A stretch of 6,993 bases of DNA. Origin: Marinagarivorans sp. UBA5868. GTDB taxonomy: Bacteria; Pseudomonadota; Gammaproteobacteria; Pseudomonadales; Cellvibrionaceae. A program made the position numbers and the translations under genes. The stretch covers positions 20,982 through 27,974 of the forward strand of contig DJFQ01000197.1 of assembly GCA_002432095.1 (NCBI GenBank), read 5' to 3'. Position 1 is the first letter of the stretch, and each line of letters opens with the position of its first letter. Under the pieces are notes generated by a model that saw only the letters and a program-made list of their open reading frames with translations, did not search any database and was not told where the DNA came from. Shown one piece after another: positions 1 to 6,178 of the stretch.

Positions 1-2643
1 CGCGATGGTCATGCCGAAGCGGCGCAATTGGCCGAGCTTGGCGATGGTGTCTTCGATATCGGTCAACAGCGCACTTTCCGTCACCTCCAGGGTGATGTGA
101 CTGGGTGGTACGTGAAGTTGCTCCACCGCATTAATGGTCGCGGCGACGAAATCCGGGCGGGCAAACTGCCAGGGTGAGACGTTGACGGAGAGGTGGCCGG
201 TGAACGGCAGGCGATTCTCCGTCCAGCTCTTGCGGTGCTTAAGCGCCGCTTCCAGTACCCAGGCGCCTATGCCGTTAATCAGACCGGTCTCCTCGGCTAC
301 TGGAATGAACTCCAACGGCGGAATCCAACCCTGCTCCGGGTGGCGCCAGCGGATCAGTGCTTCGGCGCCCATCAGGTTGCCATCGCCATCGAGTTGTGGC
401 TGATAAAACACATGGAGTTCGTTATTCACCATGGCGGCGCGCAGACCGTTTTCCACCGCCAGGCGATGGCTGACGGAGTCGCGCATCTGCGGCGTAAACA
501 GCTGATAACCGCCGCGCCCCCCGGTTTTAGCACGGTTTAAGGCAATGTCCGCATTGCGGAATACGTCCAATGCGGTATTGGCAAATTCGGGAAACAACAC
601 CACGCCAATAGTGCAGCCCAAGTCCAACAAGTGATCGCCCACTTGCACTGGCTGCTCCATCAAGCTAACCAATTGCTGGGTGCAGCGCTCAAGCGCCAAC
701 TCCGGCTCCACGCCCAAGTCATTGAGCACCACCGCAAACTCGTCACCACCGATGCGCGCCACCAGCGTGTTTTCGCCAAGATTGTGGCGCAGGCGACGAC
801 CGATACAACGCAGCACATCGTCACCTATATCGTGGCCGAGGGCGTCGTTGATGGTTTTAAAGTGGTCGAGATCCATTTGAATAAAGGCGCCGGGCAACGG
901 TGTCTGAGCACCCAGCAAACGGATGACATGCTCGTTGAGCGCGGGGCGATTGGGCAGCCCGGTAAGCGCATCTTCGTATGCCATCTTGCGGATCTTTTGT
1001 TCCGCTTCCAGGCGGTGTAATTCGGTGGAGGCGCGGGAGACGAAAATATTGACGATCTCCTGCATCTGCTTCACCTGGTCCATGGGTTTGTTATCCAACA
1101 CCGCGATCAACCCTATGGCATTGCGATCGGCATCCACCATAGCAGCACCGACAAAACTTTGGGTGCCCAGCTCCCGCAGGATGGGGTTGTAGGGAAATTC
1201 CCGCAACAACTGGCGTGGTACCGCGTAAGCACCGTGTTGCAGCACTTTTTCCGAGGGTGTATCGGTGAGCGGGAAAGTGGCATTACTCACCAATTCACCC
1301 TCGACGGCGACTGCCAGGGTTTCAATCACCGTCTGTTGCTCCACCACTTTTTTCAGACCGATGTAAACGTACTTTTTGTTGAGCAGGCGTGCCAAATGAA
1401 TGGCCAATTGGTTGAAGAACACATGACCGGTTTCGGTAGTCACTGCCATAGAGATGGTCTTAATGGCGTTTTCGACGAACTGCCGCTCGGACACATCTTC
1501 CAGCCGGACCACGATTTCCTGCAGTTCGCGCTGCTGGTTAAAAATCGGATACAGCTTGAATTTGAGCCAGGCATCGCGTACCAGGTAGAGCGCATCCACC
1601 GGCATGCCGGCGGAAAAAAAGAAGGGGCCAAATTCGGCAGAGCGTCCTTGGGAAAGGGTCTCCAGCACTTGGCTTCTGGCCACACCCAACTGCTCCAGAA
1701 CCGCAAAAAAGCTGACTTTGGGAGGCGCACTCACATCACGGCGCAGCAAGCGCACACTCTCGTCGTTGACCTGCAGGGTTTTGCCGGACAGGTCGACAAT
1801 GTGCGTGGCGGTGGGGGCCTGCATAAACACCTGGGACAGGCGCTCCAATTTATCCTCGGCCTTGCGTCGCTGACGGATCTCCCCTTCCATTTCCCGTTCG
1901 CGAACCTGCAGTTGCCGGCTGTTGCGAGCGGCGTCCAGGGCAATTCGAATGGTCTGCCAAAGCACAAAAGCCGTCATGGCAAAACCGATGAGATAGACGC
2001 CCTGCCAAATGCCATAGTCGAGGGCGAGATTGGCGACCACAGTCACGGTGAGCAATGCGAGAAACAATGTTTGAGTGAAGGTATTGGCGCGGCCGATGAA
2101 TTGGCGAGACTGAATGTTCCACCAGGCGGCTGCGCCCAGAGTTAGCAGAATAACGCCGTGCCAAACCAATGCGCCTCCGCCCGGCGTGCCGCGCAATGCA
2201 CCAAGACCACCAAGCCAGGCGCTGGATTCTTTGCGAAGCGCGGGAATATCAACGAAATGCAGCGAGAACGCAGAGGCGCGATTGGCCACCACCAGCATCA
2301 GCGCCGCCAGCGTAAACAGAAAGATCAGATTGTCCGGCAGGCGGCCACGGTGACGCTGCACCGCAAAATAAAAGCCGGTGGCCAGCAACATTACGGTGGC
2401 ACAGTCGGTCTGCCAGAGCAGTGCCGTAATAGCGGAAGTTTCGGCCGGCGTCTGATAGTAATAGGCGGACGCCAACTGATAGCCCGCACCACTTAAACCC
2501 ATCGCCGCCAGCGCCCAGTAAGTGAAACGGTTCTGCGCCGATCGCGCCAGAGCTGCCACCGTTCCCGCCGTCACCCCAACCACCAATAGATAGCCCACGG
2601 TGATGTAAAAAAGGAACATCACCCACGGTAAAGTTTCGCTCAT
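1..2643 (-). CDS. Membrane-bound sensor diguanylate cyclase/phosphodiesterase (7TM-PAS-GAF-GGDEF-EAL), C-terminus off the window
   Basis: Reading the minus strand from ATG at 2643 gives 881 codons without a stop, running off the left edge. Residues 1-236 hold about seven hydrophobic segments (near 6-32, 42-62, 70-94, 105-125, 157-176, 188-208, 212-235). A charged coiled-coil-like stretch (238-272), a PAS-like domain (about 273-390), a GAF-like domain (about 390-545), GGDEF (about 550-718) and EAL (from about 725) follow. The GGDEF motif is intact at 632-636, with MDLDHF at 590-595. The EAL motif is intact (EALIRW, 761-766), with N821 and E853 further on. The inhibitory RxxD site expected before GGDEF reads GENT, so product inhibition is probably lost. 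The DDFGTGYS region of EAL lies beyond the edge. The family makes and/or degrades c-di-GMP at the inner membrane; the signal is unknown. In-frame alternative starts lie at 2655 and 2679; a GGA precedes 2679 at fair spacing, so the true start is uncertain. It is divergent from fbp. Confidence 0.93.
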   Translation of the reverse strand, partial: MSETLPWVMFLFYITVGYLLVVGVTAGTVAALARSAQNRFTYWALAAMGLSGAGYQLASAYYYQTPAETSAITALLWQTDCATVMLLATGFYFAVQRHRGRLPDNLIFLFTLAALMLVVANRASAFSLHFVDIPALRKESSAWLGGLGALRGTPGGGALVWHGVILLTLGAAAWWNIQSRQFIGRANTFTQTLFLALLTVTVVANLALDYGIWQGVYLIGFAMTAFVLWQTIRIALDAARNSRQLQVREREMEGEIRQRRKAEDKLERLSQVFMQAPTATHIVDLSGKTLQVNDESVRLLRRDVSAPPKVSFFAVLEQLGVARSQVLETLSQGRSAEFGPFFFSAGMPVDALYLVRDAWLKFKLYPIFNQQRELQEIVVRLEDVSERQFVENAIKTISMAVTTETGHVFFNQLAIHLARLLNKKYVYIGLKKVVEQQTVIETLAVAVEGELVSNATFPLTDTPSEKVLQHGAYAVPRQLLREFPYNPILRELGTQSFVGAAMVDADRNAIGLIAVLDNKPMDQVKQMQEIVNIFVSRASTELHRLEAEQKIRKMAYEDALTGLPNRPALNEHVIRLLGAQTPLPGAFIQMDLDHFKTINDALGHDIGDDVLRCIGRRLRHNLGENTLVARIGGDEFAVVLNDLGVEPELALERCTQQLVSLMEQPVQVGDHLLDLGCTIGVVLFPEFANTALDVFRNADIALNRAKTGGRGGYQLFTPQMRDSVSHRLAVENGLRAAMVNNELHVFYQPQLDGDGNLMGAEALIRWRHPEQGWIPPLEFIPVAEETGLINGIGAWVLEAALKHRKSWTENRLPFTGHLSVNVSPWQFARPDFVAATINAVEQLHVPPSHITLEVTESALLTDIEDTIAKLGQLRRFGMTIA

Positions 2644-2718
2644 ACCTGACGTCATAGTTTTGATCGTATCCTTAACCATAGTCCGTCCGCTGTTTGCCGG
2701 CCAAAATTGTCGTCGGAT

Positions 2719-2766
2719 GGGAAGCAGAAAACCATGTTGCGCCTATGGTTTTTCTCTTAGCTTCCC
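2719..2766. repeat. Long interrupted inverted repeat in the divergent intergenic region
   Basis: The outer arms GGGAAGC (2719-2725) and GCTTCCC (2760-2766) are perfect complements. The inner arms AAAACCAT (2728-2735) and ATGGTTTT (2745-2752) are also perfect complements around a 9-base loop. An extra AG/CT pair can form with a single bulged T. The whole element could fold as a 48-base hairpin on either strand. It lies between the starts of the c-di-GMP gene and fbp, upstream of the candidate fbp -10. It could be an operator, a structured leader of the minus-strand gene, or a remnant of a small repeat element. No long T-tract of a classic terminator follows it cleanly. Confidence 0.6.
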
Positions 2767-2800
2767 GGCTGGAGACCCACGCCGCTTACAGTGCGCGGAG

Positions 2801-2806
2801 TATACT
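2801..2806 (+). promoter_or_regulatory. Candidate -10 element for fbp
   Basis: TATACT matches the sigma70 -10 consensus at five of six positions and lies 33 bases before the fbp ATG, giving a short leader. No good -35 hexamer is visible 16-18 bases upstream, so the call is tentative and an activator may be needed if it is real. Confidence 0.3.
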
Positions 2807-2830
2807 TGCGCAACTCTCAAGCCCGCCGTC

Positions 2831-2834
2831 GGAG
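2831..2834 (+). promoter_or_regulatory. Ribosome binding site of fbp
   Basis: GGAG sits five bases before ATG 2840. This decides the start: the open frame extends in frame back to 2660, but the 60 extra residues have no resemblance to the enzyme family and would cover the promoter region. Confidence 0.6.
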
Positions 2835-2839
2835 ACCTT

Positions 2840-3850
2840 ATGAGCACCTTCAACACCCTCAGCGAATTTATCGTCGAACGCCAAATGGATTACCCCCAGG
2901 CGTCGGGAGAATTCTCCGCGTTGTTTTCTGCGCTGTGTCTTGCCGCCAAGATCGTCAATCGGGAAGTGAATAAGGCGGGACTGGCGAATATCACCGGGCC
3001 TGCGGGCGAGTTGAACAGCCACGGCGAGGCACAGCAAAAACTCGACGTGTACACTAATGAAGTGTTTAAAAATGCGCTGGCCGCTCGCGGCGTGGTGTGC
3101 GGGTTAGCCTCGGAAGAGGAAGACAGCTTTATTTATTTTGATGGCGAACAAAATCGCCAGGCAAAATATGTGGTGCTGATCGATCCATTGGACGGTTCCT
3201 CCAACATCGATGTGAACGTGCCTGTCGGCACTATTTTTTCCATCTATCGCCGCGTCACACCGGTAGGTTCACCGGTGACGCTGGCGGATTTCCTGCAACC
3301 GGGCCGTGCGCAGGCTGCCGCGGGCTATGTCATTTACGGCTCGTCCACCATGCTCGTGTATTCCACCGGCCAAGGTGTCAACGGTTTTACCTACGAGCCG
3401 TCTCTTGGACTTTTCTGCTTGTCGCACCCGAATATGCAATACCCTCGTGGCGGAGCGATTTATTCGATTAACGAAGGGTTTTACAGCCACTTTCCCGACG
3501 GCATCAAAAAATACATTAAATATTGTCAGGAGGAGGATTCTGTAACGCGGCGCCCTTATAGCACGCGATACATCGGATCACTGGTGGCGGATTTTCACCG
3601 CAATTTAATTCAGGGAGGCGTGTATCTCTATCCCACGTCGAGCCGTTATCCAGAGGGCAAATTGCGTCTGCTTTACGAAGGTAATCCCATGGCATTTATC
3701 GCCGAGCAAGCCGGCGGAAAGGCAATTATTGGCGCAGGCCAGGCCGTGCTTGAGCAATCGCCGCAATCGCTTCACCAACGCACGGCGCTTTATCTCGGCT
3801 CCGCGGATATGGTGGATAAAGTCGAAGAATTTTTGCGCGCGTTTGGATGA
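2840..3850 (+). CDS. fbp: Fructose-1,6-bisphosphatase class I
   Basis: The 336-residue product has the usual length for class I FBPase, the cytosolic gluconeogenic enzyme that hydrolyses fructose 1,6-bisphosphate to fructose 6-phosphate and phosphate with Mg2+. Metal-binding and catalytic motifs are present: the acidic cluster SEEED at 91-95, DPLDGSSN at 115-122, and the C-terminal signature [13 protein letters not shown] at 274-286, including the metal ligand E280. The N-terminal [10 protein letters not shown] is typical of bacterial members. ATG 2840 has a GGAG five bases upstream and matches where the family begins. The gene stands alone on the plus strand, divergent from the c-di-GMP gene, and the next gene is 721 bases away, so it is probably monocistronic. 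For an organism living on plant polysaccharides, it would support hexose phosphate synthesis from pyruvate or organic acids. No disrupted motif was seen. Confidence 0.97.
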   Translation: MSTFNTLSEFIVERQMDYPQASGEFSALFSALCLAAKIVNREVNKAGLANITGPAGELNSHGEAQQKLDVYTNEVFKNALAARGVVCGLASEEEDSFIYFDGEQNRQAKYVVLIDPLDGSSNIDVNVPVGTIFSIYRRVTPVGSPVTLADFLQPGRAQAAAGYVIYGSSTMLVYSTGQGVNGFTYEPSLGLFCLSHPNMQYPRGGAIYSINEGFYSHFPDGIKKYIKYCQEEDSVTRRPYSTRYIGSLVADFHRNLIQGGVYLYPTSSRYPEGKLRLLYEGNPMAFIAEQAGGKAIIGAGQAVLEQSPQSLHQRTALYLGSADMVDKVEEFLRAFG

Positions 3851-3905
3851 TTGATACGGGATTCCGCCATAAGTAATTCATACGCAAACGCATAGGGAAA
3901 AGCAT

Positions 3906-3954
3906 ACGGAAATGCCGTTTATATCTTATTTTCGATATAACCAATATTTTCCGT
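3906..3954 (+). repeat. Nested hairpin downstream of fbp
   Basis: The inner stem TTATATC (3919-3925) pairs perfectly with GATATAA (3934-3940). An outer stem ACGGAAA (3906-3912) pairs perfectly with TTTCCGT (3948-3954). It begins 56 bases after the fbp stop and may be a 3' end structure of the fbp mRNA. It is AT-rich and lacks a following T-run, so it is not a standard intrinsic terminator. Confidence 0.4.
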
Positions 3955-4043
3955 CAGGATAATTGCCGTTGATAATTTCGGTGGGCAGGATCGGCGGCGC
4001 CCCTTCTTTGGTATCTGTCTGACCAACCATTACAATAGGCTAC

Positions 4044-4139
4044 GGAGCGCCTGTGCCTCATCCAAGCATCGCTCCCCATCAAAATACGCTTCTGCTGCTG
4101 CCCGAGGGCAGTACTTCCCCAAGTATAGGCAAGCGCCTA
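4044..4139. repeat. Cluster of three inverted repeats, possible structured RNA
   Basis: Three perfect stems lie in a row: GGAGCG (4044-4049) with CGCTCC (4070-4075), CTGCC-CGAG-GGCAG (4098-4111), and TAGGC-AAGC-GCCTA (4126-4139). The last two would form tetraloop hairpins. No known RNA family was recognised, and neither a promoter nor a terminator could be assigned with confidence, so this is a description of folding potential only. Confidence 0.3.
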
Positions 4140-4268
4140 CACAACGAGATGTAAATCACACAATTATGGCGAAATGCATCTTTTGTGATAAAAAAATGCC
4201 ATCACCCAGTCAAATATAAATAATCATATTAATTGATCATTTCGTCACACTTTAGTTTTTGCGCGATT

Positions 4269-4283
4269 GACCCCCTTTGGGTC
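4269..4283. repeat. Short inverted repeat
   Basis: GACCC (4269-4273) and GGGTC (4279-4283) are perfect complements around a 5-base spacer. The site overlaps a TTGACC that resembles a -35 element, but no -10 follows at proper distance. Confidence 0.25.
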
Positions 4284-4364
4284 CTATGGTGTCATTCGGA
4301 CAAGCAGCGGCATCGCGGGTGGACAGATGGCGGATCTCTCCCCCGGCAAGGCTTGGATATTTAG

Positions 4365-4376
4365 GCGGCCGGCCGC
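4365..4376. repeat. Perfect 12-bp GC palindrome
   Basis: GCGGCCGGCCGC reads identically on both strands and stands out in a stretch flanked by AT-rich sequence (GATATTTA before, AATAAATAAA after). It lies 195 bases before the AraC-type start. Its role is unknown; a protein-binding site is one possibility. Confidence 0.35.
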
Positions 4377-4427
4377 GCATAGATAATAAATAAATGTGAC
4401 TTATACGGGCTAAATTCACCCTCTCGA

Positions 4428-4444
4428 CAATGCGATCTGCATTG
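4428..4444. promoter_or_regulatory. Candidate operator upstream of the AraC-type gene
   Basis: CAATGC-GATCT-GCATTG is a perfect 6-5-6 inverted repeat about 128 bases upstream of the regulator start. The size and symmetry fit a dimeric regulator site. Which protein would bind is unknown; AraC-family proteins more often use direct repeats, so autoregulation is only one option. Confidence 0.3.
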
Positions 4445-4562
4445 GGGCGAGACCTGCATACGCCTGCGGGCGAATCCCTGTATCAGCACCATTCCGGACC
4501 GGCGCAAGTGCGCGTCACCAGTCATTAACAGCAGTGAGCGGACAGAGACACAGTGCGCAGAT

Positions 4563-4566
4563 AGGG
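4563..4566 (+). promoter_or_regulatory. Ribosome binding site favouring the GTG start
   Basis: AGGG is five bases before GTG 4572, a good spacing. It is 14 bases before the alternative ATG 4581, and nothing suitable precedes the in-frame ATG at 4635. Confidence 0.4.
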
Positions 4567-4571
4567 CAACG

Positions 4572-5840
4572 GTGTTCACAATGGACCATAATCTCTTTTT
4601 GCACCGATTTATCCAAGGCACCCGATACACCGACATGTACGAGTCATCCCGATTTTATCGCAACGCCGCCGTGCTCTTTGCGTCGCTACTGATCGCCACC
4701 GTCCTCGCCGGGCATGTCTGCTTTGACCAGACGTTTTTGGTGGATCGATTGTTACCAGCCCCCAAAAGCGTGTATCCCTGGTTTGCCATCACCACGTCCG
4801 ATGCCGAACAAAATGGCAATTCCACCATTCAACTGAACGACTCAACCCAAAGCCTGGATTACGAGTTCACGATTTCTGAAGGCGGCGGTGCGCTTCACAG
4901 TTTTGCGTCGGTGGATATGGCATTTTTCTCGAACGAGAACTCATCGCGGCTCGCCGACTTATCCAAATATTCTCATTTGCGCTTCAATGCCAAATGCTCA
5001 CCTAAGAACGTCCTCAGTTTCACGGCGCATACCTTCGATAAACAAGTCACTGATCCTACCAATCCGACCACCTATCGCATTCCCATGACATTTTTTGCTT
5101 GTGACGATGAGTGGACTCAGATCGACATCGATTTAAAACATCTGGAAATTCCAGAGTGGTGGCTGAGCAACCATAAACTTCGTCTGTCCGACCGCAGCTA
5201 TGATCTCAGTAAAACATCCGGTATGAGTTTTGGAATCTCGGTGCAAAGCCCGCGGGACATTCACTCCACGGCAAAAATCGTCGAGCTTGAACTGGTCGGC
5301 AGAGATTGGAAATACGCTTACATTTTCGCAGTGATTGCTGCGGCCCTATGGTTGACCTACGCGCTTTGGTTTTTCAAAAGACACACACAAGCGCTGATTG
5401 CAGACCTGGAAGAAAAGATGCAAAAAGACCGACCGCTGATTGCGTATCAGCAGCTCTCGGTTGAACCTCATCGCGATAAGGAAAAAAGCGCGGTGCTGCG
5501 ATATATGGCAACCGAATATGCCAATCCGGATATCAGTCTGGAGACGGCAATTTCCACCATCGGTATCAACCGGGCAAAAATGAACAGCATTCTAAAAGAT
5601 GAAATAGGTCTCACTTTCAGTGCTTATTTAAATAAATTACGTCTCACCGAAGCTGCTCGGTTGCTCTCGGAAAAATCCGAGGCGAATGTGGCGGAGATCG
5701 CATTTTCCGTTGGCTACAATAATGTGTCGTACTTCAATAAATTATTTAAAAATGAATACGGCTGCTCACCGAAAACGTTCAAATCCGTTTATCCGCAAAA
5801 AAGCCCTGGTGGCTCAGTCAAATCTCCCGAAGCGGATTAA
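4572..5840 (+). CDS. Membrane-tethered AraC-family regulator with periplasmic carbohydrate-binding-like sensor
   Basis: The 422-residue product has a short basic N-terminus, a membrane helix at about 31-47, a presumed periplasmic domain at about 48-245, a second helix at about 247-268 followed by the basic FFKRH, a cytoplasmic linker, and an AraC-type DNA-binding domain at about 305-408. The first helix-turn-helix is near 322-341. The second carries the family pattern AEIAFSVGYNNVSYFNKLFK (373-392), then GCSPKTF. The outer domain is beta-rich; LSKYSHLRFNAK (130-141), WTQIDIDLKHL (181-191) and the closing AKIVELELVG (234-243) recall galactose-binding-like folds such as CBM11/CIA30. That assignment is inference from pattern. 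The role is probably transcription control by an extracytoplasmic ligand without phosphorelay. GTG 4572 has the best ribosome site; ATG 4581 and ATG 4635 are alternatives. Translation ends in three consecutive in-frame TAA codons. The likely target is the downstream hydrolase gene. Confidence 0.88.
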   Translation: MFTMDHNLFLHRFIQGTRYTDMYESSRFYRNAAVLFASLLIATVLAGHVCFDQTFLVDRLLPAPKSVYPWFAITTSDAEQNGNSTIQLNDSTQSLDYEFTISEGGGALHSFASVDMAFFSNENSSRLADLSKYSHLRFNAKCSPKNVLSFTAHTFDKQVTDPTNPTTYRIPMTFFACDDEWTQIDIDLKHLEIPEWWLSNHKLRLSDRSYDLSKTSGMSFGISVQSPRDIHSTAKIVELELVGRDWKYAYIFAVIAAALWLTYALWFFKRHTQALIADLEEKMQKDRPLIAYQQLSVEPHRDKEKSAVLRYMATEYANPDISLETAISTIGINRAKMNSILKDEIGLTFSAYLNKLRLTEAARLLSEKSEANVAEIAFSVGYNNVSYFNKLFKNEYGCSPKTFKSVYPQKSPGGSVKSPEAD

Positions 5841-6178
5841 TAATAAACCGCGATTTTCATCACCAAAACATTGAGCAGTCCGTCTCACTCCATTGGCAAG
5901 CAACCCCTTTTTTTCAAAGAATTGTACTTCGCTCTGTTGGACCGACCTACCAGCAACGGAGGATCACTCACATCAACCCGAGTACTATTTTTAATGCCTA
6001 AATTCCGGCCTTGCTAGAACATTCAGCTATTTAACAAAATAGAAAATTGATTCAAATATTCGCCTTTTTTAACTAATTGATACCCTGCACATCTATTCTC
6101 GCGCCACCGATAAGCCTATTTTGACTGCGGACTCATAAACGCTGTGTATGAGCTCAATTCATAATTAAAAGAGTCGAT
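5841..6178. other. AT-rich intergenic region upstream of the hydrolase gene
   Basis: These 338 bases hold no supported gene. They include a small AT stem (CTATTT 6027-6032 with AAATAG 6037-6042) and an isolated TTGACT at 6121-6126 that could be a -35, though the nearest -10-like hexamer (TATGAG, 6147-6152) is 20 bases away and therefore weak. The region should carry the promoter and operator of the lipoprotein gene. No intrinsic terminator for the AraC-type gene was found; a run of seven T occurs near 5913 without a clear preceding stem. Confidence 0.5.
6132..6152. promoter_or_regulatory. Candidate operator before the hydrolase gene
   Basis: CTCATA (6132-6137) and TATGAG (6147-6152) form a perfect inverted repeat with a 9-base spacer, ending 26 bases before the start codon. 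A similar TCATAA recurs at 6159-6164, giving a second, directly repeated half 26 bases downstream. The position fits a regulatory site or a 5' leader hairpin close to the ribosome site. Confidence 0.3.

Larger units (their letters stand above)
3851..4571. other. Long intergenic region without a convincing gene
   Basis: These 721 bases between fbp and the AraC-type gene hold only short ORFs with no recognisable product. The minus-strand frame at 4361-4636 overlaps the regulator start and looks like noise. The content is uneven: an AT-rich belt at about 4180-4260 (TATAAATAATCATATTAATT and neighbours) contrasts with GC-rich palindromes. Several short perfect inverted repeats are listed separately. 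The right end must contain the promoter of the AraC-type gene, but no well-spaced -35/-10 pair is obvious. Confidence 0.6.

Noticed and set aside
1159..2145. Plus-strand open frame of 328 residues and its smaller neighbours between 134 and 2496
   Set aside because: They lie opposite the long minus-strand gene, whose translation shows clear GAF, GGDEF and EAL motifs. The plus-strand products show no recognisable domain.
2660..2839. N-terminal extension of fbp by 60 residues
   Set aside because: It does not resemble the family, lies across the divergent regulatory region and dyad, and a good ribosome site precedes ATG 2840.
4155..4249. Possible CRP sites: half-sites ATCACA (4155), TGTGAT (4184), ATCAC (4201), TCACA (4245)
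   Set aside because: No pair has the TGTGA-N6-TCACA spacing; the GTGAT/ATCAC pair is 11 bases apart instead of 4.
4361..4636. Minus-strand ORF of 91 residues overlapping the AraC-type gene start
   Set aside because: No recognisable domain, overlap with a well-supported gene, and low-complexity basic/cysteine-rich composition typical of chance frames.
6121..6152. Sigma70 promoter TTGACT...TATGAG for the hydrolase gene
   Set aside because: The 20-base spacing is too long and the -10 match is poor, so it was not listed as a promoter.
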